Source: Magicicada septendecula (lineage: Eukaryota; Arthropoda; Insecta; Hemiptera; Cicadidae). Taken from it: a stretch of DNA of 64,000 bases. Made by a program: the position numbers and the translations under genes. Below are positions 32,955-43,926 of the stretch, one piece after another. The notes below the pieces were generated by a model. That model did no database searches. It was given only the letters and a program-made list of their open reading frames with translations, and was not told the DNA's origin. Every line of letters starts with the position of its first letter. The first letter of the stretch is position 1. The stretch covers positions 87,339,899 to 87,403,898 of the forward strand of contig CM068367.1 of assembly GCA_034769895.1 (NCBI GenBank), given 5' to 3'.

Positions 32955-33660
32955 TCGTCACCTTCAACAAGAATCAAACCAAAAATAGTTTGCCCCGATC
33001 CCAAAAAGATAGACTAGAGGTACTCACTAAATATACACCACGGTGATTAGACCTGCAGTAACAAATGCAAGCGAGACATGGGTGCAGAAGTTGGATGATG
33101 TGAAAAACCTTGGTGTTTTAGAGAGGAACATTACGAGAAGAATTTAATGACCAGTGTGAGACGTAGAGATATGAGGATGAGAAAGAATCGTTAGCTGAGA
33201 TACCTTTATGGAAAAGCGGACATAGTTGCGGCAGTGAAGGCGCAAAGATTGAGATGGTTGGGGCACGTGGTGAGAATGAGAAGTGATCGAGGCCCAAAAA
33301 TAGCATTGGAAAGGAAGCCGGAGGGAGTAAGGGGAGCAGAGGACGTCCGAGGAGGAGATGGTGTGAAGACGTGGAAAGGGATTTGAGGGAGATGCGACTG
33401 GCAAGTTGGAGGAGTGAGGTTCTGGACAGAGAAGAATGGAGGAGAAACATTTAGCAGGCCAGGGTTCTACAGGGACCGTAGTGGTAGAGGAAAGAGAGAG
33501 GGAGAGGTAGTCACTCCAGCGCTTCTTCGGACGTCCCACACCTCTCCGTCCCTACGGCTTAAAATTCGATAACTGTTTTGGGATGCGGCTGTCATCCTTT
33601 CAGATAAGATTTACCTACCAGTTCAGCCAATACTGGGTAATCGTATCGAATATATTCATA
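32955..33660 (-). pseudogene. Non-LTR 3' end, interrupted by a plus-strand insertion
   Basis: The minus-strand fragment of the 29.0-kb family is split in two: 33503-33660 (GRRGVGRPKKRWSD block) and 32955-33027 (the end tctagtctatctttttggga and tggtttgattcttgtt). The interval between holds an oppositely oriented LINE fragment. Confidence 0.75.
33028..33502 (+). mobile_element. 5'-truncated non-LTR insertion nested in another LINE end
   Basis: Encodes, with a few interruptions, VIRPAVTNASETWVQKLDDV (about 33050-33109), RRDMRMRKNR, AAVKAQRLRWLGHVVRMRSD (about 33230-33289), GRPRRRW-like and DLREMRLASWRSEVLDREEW then RRNI. This is a full C-terminal LINE ending (YG.ETW to WRR). The 3' end is GA-rich (gaaagagagagggag). 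Flanked by agaggtactcac (33016-33027) and agaggtagtcac (33503-33514), one mismatch in 12, marking a target-site duplication. Confidence 0.85.
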
Positions 33661-33837
33661 ATAGGCCTATTTAGTTCCTACCATATATCTGGGTTGCTTC
33701 TACGATCTTGGAGAGTATACGTTGCTCGGAAAATTTCTTCGATTCTCTACTTCGCGTCGCGACAGGTATAAAAGCTCTGTGTCACCTCTGGCATTCAGAA
33801 ATAAGCTGAAATGAGGTTCGAAATCAGTGTGTGCATG

Positions 33838-33838
<1 letters not shown>

Positions 33839-33871
<33 letters not shown>
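33839..33871. repeat. (TG)n microsatellite
   Basis: Uninterrupted TG run. Confidence 0.9.
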
Positions 33872-33872
<1 letters not shown>

Positions 33873-34185
33873 GGGGGGCGACCAATTGCGTAAGTGACAT
33901 TAAGTGACGCGGTATTAAGTGATTACTAGTAAAGTTGACTAATAAAGTTGGGCCATAAGTAGGCGAATATAGACCAAGTCAACACTAGTAATCTGACCTA
34001 ACGTGATACTTGTCAGTACTATTTCTTAAGTAGAATGACAAAAGTTGTGGTCATTCCGCACAAGAGGCCAGTGGCGACAACAATTTATATTTTATAGGTA
34101 TTATACGCAGAACTGAGGGCGAATCGCAGACTTTCCGAACTTAACACTACGTAGGGCTGGATATGTAGATACAAAATTATTCAAT
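33872..34185. other. Spacer, nothing recognised
   Basis: No supported feature. Confidence 0.4.
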
Positions 34186-34188
34186 ATA

Positions 34189-34340
34189 TTTATTATTTAT
34201 ATTGAAATTACCTCAAGATATTTTCTAACTAGAAGCAGAATCGCGAAGGCTGAAGATGAGAGCACAATAGCTCTCGAAACATGTTCCTAGTAAGGAAAAT
34301 AAAATATCTTGAGGTAATTTCAATATAAATAATAAATACC
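34189..34340. mobile_element. Short foldback with hammerhead-like core in the loop
   Basis: Arms ttatttatattgaaattacc plus tcaagatatttt pair with aaaatatcttgaggtaatttc plus the complement of the rest. The core occupies the loop. It is the smallest of the palindromic elements. A TSD is not clear because flanks are AT-rich. Confidence 0.65.
34247..34288 (+). ncRNA. Hammerhead-like ribozyme core, intact
   Basis: CTGAAGA, T, stem II GAGAGC/GCTCTC with ACAATA loop, GAAAC, palindrome ACATGT, then T. Stem I AGG/CCT. All core consensus bases are present apart from the extra T. Confidence 0.65.
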
Positions 34341-35865
34341 GTATATTATATAAATAAAGAAACGGACTGTAGCAAAAAGAGTTAAAATTATTCAAAGAAC
34401 ATCTGTTCACGAATTCGGCTATAGGAAATTTTCTAAATGCCGTAAAAGCTTATTAATTCCGAATACTCCATAAAGTTTCATTTTCCTTAACAGGTTAACA
34501 GCTTCTCTTTTAAACCCCCTTTACCAGTTATGCCGTTTTTTATGTGAAAGCTATGAGTGTTTAGTACTGCAGCTTTTCAACGTTTATCACTGCGCTGTAT
34601 ATGTTTTACTGCGCACGCTGATAACCGAACTCTATTGGCGTTTTATGGCCTGACTATAGTGTATCGCTTATAAGGTGGGAAAAGCCGCTACAGAAACGGC
34701 TCGTGTCACTGCCTATTAAATTTTATAGAACGTATTCTATGCGAGGTATTACCGGTAGCTTACGACACCGCTTCGAGTTATTTGAATCAGTGTCACGGCA
34801 CCGACTCCTGCATCACAGCATTGATCACCATGACGACGACGCTGATATCCAATACACGTGTCCCTTTATTTTATACTCCGTCTTTCCAGTCTAGACACAT
34901 AAAAAGTTTATAGCTGATTTTATTGTTTAAAATATCAGGTGGTGAGCAAGGCCTACACCACAGCTTATTTTTTATACTGCGGTTTGTATTCAATTAAGAC
35001 AGTAAAACATTTCGCCAAAAATATGACCAACCATCATTAGTAGGCCTATACACTAGCACTCAAACTAAAATAATTTTAAAAAACAGTTAGCAGATAAGAT
35101 TAAATATACTATTGGGATGTACATCTACGAATACAAATGCTACTATATATACTATAATAACAAATAAAAATAAAAGAGAGAGCAAAAAATAGATTAAAAA
35201 ATTTCAAAGTAACACCAAAATGTAAAATCTAATTGAAAGTTAAGACGACCAGTGACAAACTGTTTAGTAAGATACGTGAAAAACAATACTATGAAAAATC
35301 TTCCTAATACTATTCGTTTGGCCTCAATGCTTAAATTAAGCACAATACGTTTGAAACTATGTTAAATTGTGTGAATACTTGTTGGAAAACTTGTGGAGTA
35401 CCGGTACCCAAGTTGTAGTCTAAAGGGTCTGTAGTCTCTATTTCCGAAAATAGGGGATAGAAATAAATATGATAATTCGTCTTTTACATTTTGGACGATT
35501 ATCACGGGTTCTCTTTGACTAATCGGTTATCAAACTGTTGAGATGGCCATTCCAGAGTTGCCGCTGTCTGTCACTAAGCACGTTTCTCGAATATTGACAT
35601 TTGTTATTATGTTTCGCCATCTTCTGAATGACTTCATCTCACCAACTTGTGTTTGTCTTCTAGTTGCCGCGGTTGCCTCTGCTCCATACACATGATAGGC
35701 TTCACTGAATTTTTATACAGGCCTACCCTAGCTTTTACTTCCAAACTTAAAATTTTTTGTTCCAGATATCACACGCATCCTGACATCCTGATACCCTTAT
35801 CTGTTTTTGTCATGTGACAGCTTATGTCTGCCTACTTAACCATAATTTAATCTCAACAATTTTTT
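34341..35865. other. Spacer, nothing firmly recognised
   Basis: No supported gene. Minus-strand cagaagatggcgaaacat near 35614-35631 may be a deleted hammerhead remnant, too weak to call. Confidence 0.4.
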
Positions 35866-35869
35866 AGGG

Positions 35870-36180
35870 AAAACATAACGAATTAGGAAGTCTTTAGAAG
35901 AGCTCAGGAGGAGAAGAGCTTTCTACGAAATTTAAAGGGCAGAAGAGCTAAGTTTTTAGGGCCTATACTACGACACAATGGGTTGGTTAAGAGAATAATA
36001 GAAGGAAAATTTGAAGGAAAGAATCACAGAGGACGACCCCGTTTAGACTACATGAAACAGCTTATGGTCGGTATGAACTGCACATCATACTGTGAGTTGA
36101 AAAGAAAAGCAGAGGAGCGTGAAGAATGGCGAGCTGCTGCCAACCAGCCTATGGGCTGCTAACCTAGAAGAAGACTTCTG
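35870..36180 (+). pseudogene. RTE-type non-LTR 3' end
   Basis: The frame reads GRRAKFLGPILRHNGLVKRI then IEGKFEGKNHRGRPRLDYMK, QLMVGMNCTSYCELKRKAEE, REEWRAAANQP. This is the (KL.YLGHI.RH..L...I.EGK..GKR..GRPR..W...L) ending of RTE-type LINEs, and 59.4 kb has the same type. The part upstream of 35935 is frame-broken. Confidence 0.75.
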
Positions 36181-36184
36181 AACT

Positions 36185-37915
36185 GTTTCTTGTTGTTAAT
36201 CGGTACCCACTACCCCACTAATTCTTTTTTTTCTCATCGAGTGATCTGGAAGCATCTCTTTTATTAATTTACCACACAACAACTTTTCACATTGATACGA
36301 TCTCTTCCGCGCTTTGTTTGTATCCTTGGTTTGGTACTTCGGTACAGACAATATTATTTAAAAGTAACCCATTTAACTGGCGCGTAACAGCATTCCTCTG
36401 ACCTACTCCAACTGTAATATGTACTACGGTGTAACCATTGTTTGTCACCGTTACACCACATGATTAACAACATTTGTCCCGGCGAGAGAAAAGAACAAAA
36501 TAAAAATTGAACCGTACCGTAATAAATAAAATGTCTCTATGAAATGACAAACCTAATCAAATGACTCGTGTCATTTATCAATTTCAAAATGACAGCTAAA
36601 TAAAAGAAATAAAACGCAGGACTCGTTAAATGTAATTAAGTTAATGGAACAAAAACAGAATTGAATGGGAACAACGCGCGTGAACTGAAGAAAAGAAAGG
36701 CGAAAAAAATAATTCGTTTTAATCACTTTGAAAATGTTCGTTCCATTAAATAATAGTCGACTGTAATTTTCTCTTATGTAATTTAATTGAAAATAAATTT
36801 TCTAATAATTATTACATTCAAAAGGGTTTTAAAAGTTCGCTTGCTGCGCCGTTTGAAATTGATTTCATATCCAACTCTTCCAATTCACTGGTTCCATTTA
36901 AATTATGTTGCACTCATTACGGAGAGAAAGAGAGACACTACCGTTTTTAGTAAACACCTGATAAATGATTATCCGACTGATCTAGCTGGAACAATTATCA
37001 CAGTGTAAAAGTAAACTAACTACAAGTTTATTTTTGTTTAACAACTTGTTTATTAAAACAACAAAATACTAAAGCGAATAACCCACTTTCAGCTTTTACG
37101 GTGTGATATAACTGCATATCAGATCGACAAAAAACACTGCAAGAAAAGTGAACAGACTTCAGGTAGTTTGCAGAACTACTACTAAAAGAACATTAGCAAA
37201 CAAAACTAAATTAGTTTAATATTTTACTTTTACATTGTCATAATTATTCTATCTGGACCAGTCGGATAATCATGAATCGGCTGTTTATTAAAAACTGTAC
37301 AGTCTCTTTTTCAGTCTGTATTGAGTAGAACGTAATTAAAAAGGAAACTTAAATAAAAATTCTATAAATTTATGGTTATTGCAGATCTTTATACGAATCC
37401 GAAACATAGATAAAAACTTGAGCTACGTACACATTTTTAAGACAAAGTATTTTAGATATTATCCTCTTAGAGGATACATAAAGCTTAGCAGAAACATAAC
37501 GATCCAACAACAACTCGGTAAGATATGTCAATAATTTTATACTTCAGATACTCGAAGTCATTTTTTTATTTTAATTAGTTATCCATTTCGTTCACCTTGT
37601 TATAGTATACGGGGCGCAAAATTATACCCTTACGAAACAGAAGTCACTCAAAGAGTAGTGGAAATATGATAATTACTTCAGTAAGCGTTGTTGAGAAGAG
37701 GAATGTGTGGAATAGACCGAGATTCTGTCCGCCACACGGAAGACAGATGAGATATCACGGATCACAACCTGTTGGATGGACTCAAAACGACTGGGAGAAA
37801 GTGAGACTGCTGAGATGAAAATGACGGTCAGTGAAGAAAAAGACGAATTGAAAGAAAATAATGAAATGATAAAGAGAGCTGTAGGGCTAACACACATAAA
37901 TTAACGCAAATAGAG
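36185..37915. other. Spacer, nothing recognised
   Basis: AT-rich, no supported gene. Confidence 0.4.
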
Positions 37916-38130
37916 ATCACTGGAAGAAGCTAATCGTGGTCTACTCCTAAAACTGGACACAACAGGGCTGAAAATAAATGATGAAAAACTGTAATTTTGA
38001 GGCTCTTAGCAAGTTAGTAGACCTACGCTAAAGGAAACCTCGTATTTAGAGAAAGTAAATTATTTATATCCTTCATTACAACAGACGGAATGACGGTCAG
38101 TGAGACTTTGAAAATGAAACTCGGTTAGCC
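37916..38130 (+). pseudogene. Possible RT remnant, very decayed
   Basis: Frames give LEEANRGLLLKLDTTGLKIN-like, then FITTDGMTVSETLKMKLG, resembling the (L.INTKKT...YLGS.IT.DG....EI..R) region downstream of YADD. Stops are frequent and the match is short. Confidence 0.35.
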
Positions 38131-38342
38131 CCACAGTATCACTGTTGGAGTTGTTATTACACACGCAACGGTATCGTGGGAACTGTTGACGTTTTCCGAC
38201 TGTTATTAACACACATACTTGTGTAAATTGCAGCAACTAGTTGTGATTTATAAATTACGTGCATTGTGCAAGTTACTGCGATTTATTGCAAGAGAGATTG
38301 TATTATATATTGAATAGATAAACTTAATAACCTCAATTACAG

Positions 38343-38430
<88 letters not shown>
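38343..38430. repeat. Long (GT)n microsatellite
   Basis: About 44 uninterrupted GT units. Open frames here are the repeat itself. Confidence 0.95.
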
Positions 38431-38431
<1 letters not shown>

Positions 38432-38518
38432 CTTGCAGTGGCCATTCTTGTGTGACCTCGGCCCACTGTATTTTTGGTGGTCCTCTTTTTCGAACGACAC
38501 TGAGTCCTTCTACATTCT

Positions 38519-38519
<1 letters not shown>

Positions 38520-38589
<70 letters not shown>

Positions 38590-38595
38590 GTATCT
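38520..38595. repeat. (CT)n-(TATC)n compound microsatellite
   Basis: About 22 CT units followed by TATC/TATG units. Confidence 0.95.
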
Positions 38596-38599
38596 CTCG

Positions 38600-39645
38600 A
38601 TCCACCTACGTTTGGAATGTATGCTAACGTAACTCAGAAAACGATTTTCAAACTACTACCAAACAGACGTAAGAGAAGTACACACACTGAAAGCTGGTCG
38701 CACAACTAATCTATTCCAAGCACACTTACAACTCACAATGGGAAGCAGCACGTAAACACGCTCACCATATTACAAGGCACACTTCTGAAGAAAACATTGG
38801 AGAAGAACGAAATCTCATCAGAAAAAAGAAACTAAAACCAAAATTAAATTTTGTATAATTAACATTATTAACAAATATATTAAAATTTTAATAAAATACA
38901 AAAGGGCCAAATTATACTTATAATGCACAATCATTTGGCATTTTCCTGTATACTCCTAGAAATCTTTATTTTAACATAAAATGTTTCTTATGCAAATATG
39001 TATTCTTTCCTTGCCAATGCACATATTGTGAACGACTTTACTGTTCAACTTTATTAGAGTAAATAAAAAAAATGTTTACGTATCATTCCTCAACTATTTT
39101 TACAAGAACTAGATAATGAAATTATAAATATTATAAATTATCTATGATATAGGTATGTTGATTATGCCATCACAAAGTAAAAGTCTAAATATTAACAACA
39201 TTTTCAGAGAAATTAACATAAAATAACATAAAATTTACTATGCAAGAGGAAATTAATAACAAATTTAAAGTTTAGTTAATTTGATTACAAAATATACAGA
39301 AAAGCCGCACAACCAGATCTGATTATCTTTTATCATTCAAACCATCCTACTCAACAACAAAAATGCAACATTTTGTTCCCTACCAGTAAACCCAATGTTA
39401 AACAAATTCCAGTAAATGGGGTTGAAGAAATAAAAAAATAATATAAATGTTATTCATAAAACTACTAGTAATACAACATAAAAACATTAACAAACTGGAA
39501 AATGAAATTAAACAAAATATTTAAAATCCTAAATTAAAACTTAATAAAACAAATAAATAACAAAATAAACAAATTTACGGCAATTACACACTATGGAAAC
39601 TAAAACCTCAAAATTTCAAAATATTCAACAACACCAACTTAAAAC
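38600..39645. other. AT-rich spacer
   Basis: Very A-rich in 39100-39640. No gene or repeat supported. Confidence 0.4.
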
Positions 39646-39719
39646 TATCATAAAATACTATGATTATTTACTAAAACATCCGGGCTGAAAGGCCGTGGTC
39701 GAGTGCTTGATCTACTGTA

Positions 39720-39762
39720 GCTAAACGTTTCGGCCACACCACCGGTGGCCATCTTCAGTAGC
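39720..39762 (-). ncRNA. Hammerhead-like ribozyme core, intact
   Basis: CTGAAGA, T, stem II GGCCAC/GTGTGGCC, GAAAC, ACGTT. Stem I GCTA/TAGC, 4 bp. Confidence 0.65.
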
Positions 39763-39870
39763 AAAAAATGTGTTCGAATAGATGACACACCGAACACGTA
39801 TCCCAATGAACTGGGAACAAGCAACCCAGTTCATTGGGTTCGGCGTGTCATCTATTCGAACACATTTTTT

Positions 39871-39913
39871 GCTACTGAAGATGGCCACCGGTGGTGTGGC
39901 CGAAACGTTTAGC
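39871..39913 (+). ncRNA. Hammerhead-like ribozyme core, intact
   Basis: Exact inverted partner of 39720-39762. Confidence 0.65.
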
Positions 39914-40062
39914 TACAGTAGATCAAGCACTCGACCACGGCCTTTCAGCTCGGAAGTTTTAGTAAATAATCATAATACACCGGCCGTGAAAGCCTACGTA
40001 CTAAGATTATCATAAAATACTATTGATATTATTTTTAATAAAACTAAACCTAAACATACAGG

Positions 40063-40345
40063 GTGTCCCGGGAGGAGAGGGAAATAATTTGAGAAATGGT
40101 TCTATAGTGTAAAAGAAGAAAAAAGTTCATATAAAAAATATGTCCGGAAACGCTTTGTAAGCGAGTTACGGCTAGCGAAAGATTTCGCCCGGGTTTCGGT
40201 TCCCCCGGGTAAATGAAGACTTTCTGAAATTCTGGGAAGGTAAATTAAGGGGCGAATTCTGTTGTTTCTTATGGTTTTTTACCTGAAAAATCGAAGAAAA
40301 TAGGTCGAAGAACTGTATCTCCCATAAGTTTCATGATATCCGACG
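40063..40345 (+). mobile_element. Terminal fragment of a CAGGGTGTCCC-type repeat
   Basis: Begins CAGGGTGTCCCGGGAGGAG and continues with agttcatataaaaaatatgt, ccggaaacgctttgtaagcg. This terminus style recurs in arthropod genomes in DNA-transposon-like repeats (established knowledge, from memory). No second end or coding region is seen here. Confidence 0.4.
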
Positions 40346-40349
40346 TAAC

Positions 40350-41765
40350 ACAGAAAAATCTTTGCCTAAAAACACGTTTGGAAAATTGGAAACAATTGAA
40401 ATTTTTTGTTGATTTTTATTGACTTTATTTACACTATTTTTCTCAGAATTAAATTCTTTACAAGTTTTGTTTTTAACTTTTATGCATTTATTAGTCATTT
40501 AACAAAGTTATTGTACTTCTAACCTAAAAAAACGTTTTAGTAAAAAATACTAATTATAATTAGTATGGAGAGAGTATGATGAATAGTTTTAAAAAATTAG
40601 TGCGTGTAAGTACAGGCGCGTGACATGCGGAAGTATAGGGTTTTATATTTATTTCAGGTTTACACTGGCACTTTGCACTTTTTAATGATATTTGAGTGTT
40701 ACTAGTGGGTATTCCCTAACATTAAATTCTCTTTTCTCACTTAATTATGTTCACTCCCTACCTATCTCTCACTTCTGGGTTTTTTATTACTTTATTCATA
40801 ATTGTTAGTTATACTGTTAACAAGTTTCGTATCATTATAGAGTTATTCATAACATTTAATCTCTATTTCTTTGGTTAGTGTACTTTAGTGGTTATTACTT
40901 TATTTGATTTTAATAATTATCATTTACATTTATTTGATTCCTTTTCATTATTATTTGAGTTTAATATTCCTCATTTCTTTTTCTATATAATTTGTTTGTG
41001 TCTTATTATATCTTCTCATTTTATTTCATTTTATTGAGTCAATCACTTGGGTTGGGTCATAGTCATTTGTCTCGTCATAGTCATTTTATTTTCATTAGTT
41101 ATACATTTAATATAGTTGATCCATAGTTTTTTCCCTGGTATTGGGGTGGCTTTTTGTATTGTAACACTGTATGTTATTAATGTGTGTGAATATCAAAGAT
41201 ATTTATGTTTTCAAAGTATAACCGTATAAAAGAAATATTTTGAATTTTTAGTTTTCAAGTTTTAATAATTTTTTCAATACTTAGTAAACCGTTGATTGAT
41301 TCTTTTACAATGTTTTAACTAATTATTTCATGTCACCAACGTCTCACTCCTCTATTTAAAAATAAGTTTATTGTACAACCACATATAATCAACGCAACGA
41401 ACACACAAACATCCTACGACCTAGCCGGTGATTAACACTATACAGAATACATGGTCTGAAGTGTATTCATTTTATAATACTTGTAACGTTGCGATATACA
41501 TATGTCATTGCTTTTAGTAACGAGAAATCACAAACATTTATGAGTAAGAAGTATTAAGTAGGAAACACTGACGATGAGTAAGAAATATTTCATCACGACT
41601 GTTGACGTAAGTAAATATTTTTTCTGTAATTTACTCACGTTATTTACATTCCTTTAAGGTAAATTCGTTACATTAAAATTATAATATATTTAGAACTTGA
41701 AAATTAGTACGTGGACAGAAAGTGTTCTTCTAAAGTCTGTTAACGTGTCGCACAACACGAGTGGA
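40350..41765. other. AT-rich spacer
   Basis: Extremely T-rich at 40700-41200. Nothing recognised. Confidence 0.4.
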
Positions 41766-41766
41766 T

Positions 41767-41768
<2 letters not shown>

Positions 41769-41802
<34 letters not shown>
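41769..41802. repeat. (CA)n microsatellite
   Basis: Uninterrupted CA run. Confidence 0.9.
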
Positions 41803-41805
<3 letters not shown>

Positions 41806-42940
41806 TCACAAACAACTCTGTCCATTACCGTTGTGTGTTAATCATAGGACATTATATGCTTTGCGTGCGTGCAACTGTTGTTGAAAGTTGCGTAAACGGA
41901 CCTTGTGATTATCTCGCGGACTCGAGACCCGCCGGTAACAGTCGGGGGCACTCATCGTAATCCGCAAATAGACTGTGAAAGGAATCATTAGGCGGCCTGT
42001 TATTTTAGCACCGTCGATAGTTGTTTATCGACTTCGCCTCTTTACGGAGGACGTAATTGCGTTTTACGGGGTAATGAAAAAATCGATTTAATAATTTGTC
42101 GACAATACGTTTAGTACTACTTTTCTTGCAATAATATGACAATTTTAAACGACTTCACTATCGTCAATTTGAAACAAGTCTCTTACTTATTTATATATTT
42201 GTCGTATTCAGTAAATAAGTTTCAAGCTTACTGCGGTACGTAATCATGCCTTTCTAAACGGAAGTTTCACGACGGCTGGCAGTTACGTATTTCTGCTTAA
42301 AATAATGAACTGATTATAACTTAACAAATTTGTTGGCTATTTGTACAAGTTGGCCGCAGACGGATTAGGTTAGAATGCAGGCTCGATTAAGTCTTTTTCT
42401 TTTTCTATGAGTATTTTTTCTGCCGTTAAAGAAAATATGAAAAGCCAAACTATTAGATGGAAAAATTATATTTAAAAATATAATAATTTTATCACCATCG
42501 TCATTTTTAAAATACATGCAGCTGGGCGATAACCTGTTTATATCACAGCCTGACAAATGGTTTTGTTCCGACATAACTAAAAATACCGGGCTATGGAAAT
42601 CTGACAGGGCCATCGTATCCTGTACTTGGCTTCTACTTTAACAACCTCCAATTTTTTATTTTCATTGCACCTAAGCAAGTCGCCTATTCATACATATTTA
42701 AGGAAATCCCAACCAACGTGGTTCCGTCTAGTTTCTTAAAGGCCATTTCATTTAGACGGTGTACAGTGTTCTGTCAACATCGTATTTTATTGAAGAGTAG
42801 AGCATTAAAATTTCTGTGTGTAATCCAGTGCCAGTGCGTTTTGTTAGATAAATTTTAAGCCGTAAACTGAACAGCAAGATAGATTTCAACAGTATAAATT
42901 CACTGAAAAATTATATACTAAAGAGGGGCCTTAAAAACTG
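41803..42940. other. Spacer, nothing recognised
   Basis: No supported gene. The last 200 bp may be the upstream part of the Merlin element, but no terminal repeat was identified. Confidence 0.35.
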
Positions 42941-42949
42941 TTCTGAATA

Positions 42950-43440
42950 TTGGAAGCTTATGAAAAAATCAGATTACTGTGTGAAGTGTGGAGGAAACAT
43001 CCATATTAATTACGGACAAATGGAAACTTGGTCTACAGATGTGGAAAAACACGTACGGGAGAGTACTATCTTTGGACTTTCACGCGTTCTTCCCGTCACC
43101 TTGTTGTCCGTTTTAATTGCATGGATTTTGAAGTATCCTTTTCTGTCATTGTGAGAGAAACTGGTTTGGCACAACCAACGGTAAGAAAATTAATACAATC
43201 TTTCAGAGAAATTCTGGTTGTGTGGCTGATTGAAAATTCTTGTGAAATTGAGGGTGTAGGGTAAACTGTCGAAGTTGATGAAAGTGCATTCGGTAGATGG
43301 AAATACAATCGTGGGCGACTAAGTAAGATTCATTGGGTGTCGGTGGAGCCCAAAAATAATCAGTATCTTTCCATATTATCTTAAGCGGGTAGAGATAGAT
43401 TCTACAGAAGCGGTTAAGAAAAAATATGGTAAGTACTTAA
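42950..43440 (+). pseudogene. Merlin-type (IS1016/ISXO2-like) DNA transposase, decayed
   Basis: Three frame segments reconstruct the order of a Merlin transposase. A zinc-ribbon-like CVKCGGNIHINYG (about 42979-43017), a second-knuckle region YRCGKTRTGEYY (43031-43066), then VRETGLAQPTVRKLIQSFRE (43153-43212, helix-turn-helix-like). After one stop comes TVEVDESAFGRWKYNRGR (43265-43318), which is the signature around the first catalytic aspartate of the ISXO2-like DDE fold. The following W.(F)G block is seen as HWVSVEPKNNQY. The rest of the catalytic domain is missing or unreadable. At least one frameshift and one in-frame stop make it inactive. Inverted termini were not found. Confidence 0.75.
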
Positions 43441-43496
43441 AGACATTAGTCTTATTACACGACTGATAAAAAGGAGTGTTATGTTTTCAGTGGTAG

Positions 43497-43640
43497 GGTA
43501 TGTATGTATGTATGTATGTATGTTTGTTCCACTATAACTTTTTAACGGCTTTACCGATTTTGATGTTCGATGGCTCGATGGATTCCTTACTTCACCAGAA
43601 GTGTCATAGGCTATATATCACCATGAGTTGACTTCCGGTT
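43497..43640 (+). repeat. (GTAT)n plus Helitron-like upstream motif
   Basis: (GTAT)n at 43497-43520 is followed by ccactataactttttaacgg and accgattttgatg. The order (TGTC/GTAT repeat, ATAACTTTT, ACCGATTTT) is the same as in the Helitron-like copies at 1.4, 31, 61 and 62.5 kb, here lying about 0.3 kb upstream of the helicase. Confidence 0.5.
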
Positions 43641-43875
43641 TTGACCGGAAGTGAATACAAGTGATCGGTTCTAAGGATTTTTTTTTGTTCGTTTATTGGT
43701 CCATCAGGTGGTGCTAGTGGAAGGTATTCTGTAAAGTTCACTCCAGATAGTGCTCGCGATTTAAGACCACGCTCACTAATACTATGTTAGCGCGTTATTG
43801 TGTGAGAGTATAGATGTGCAATCCGTGAGAAACAGAGAACAGCTGATCTGAAAGTATATATATATATATATTGGT
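43641..43875. other. Non-coding lead-in to the helicase
   Basis: Contains the small palindrome cttccggttttgaccggaag (43631-43650) and a TA run at 43857-43870. No Rep domain. Confidence 0.4.
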
Positions 43876-43926
43876 TTGCTATATATATTTCTCTCTGCGA
43901 AATATGGTGAACCTGAAATACATGAA

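Larger units (their letters stand above)
39661..40007. mobile_element. Palindromic PLE/retrozyme-like element with 15-bp TSD
   Basis: Nearly perfect arms of about 150 bp (39661-39815 and 39826-39974). The left arm has 7 extra bases near 39794-39801. To the right of the palindrome is the tail CCGGCCGTGAAAGCCTACG (39980-39998). Perfect flanking repeats tatcataaaatacta (39646-39660, 40008-40022) show insertion with a 15-bp duplication, which is retro-type rather than cut-and-paste. Each arm carries an intact hammerhead-like core, in opposite orientation. Confidence 0.8.

Noticed and set aside
35610..35650. Minus-strand cagaagatggcgaaacat as a hammerhead
   Set aside because: No stem II; at best a deletion remnant.
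38343..38709. Frames of alternating Cys-Val and Ser-Leu
   Set aside because: (GT)n and (CT)n microsatellites. The same holds for 27548-27613, 60672-60772 and 63408-63555.
39782..40015. 77-codon frame in the 39.7-kb palindrome
   Set aside because: Read-through of the hammerhead-bearing arms, with no protein similarity.
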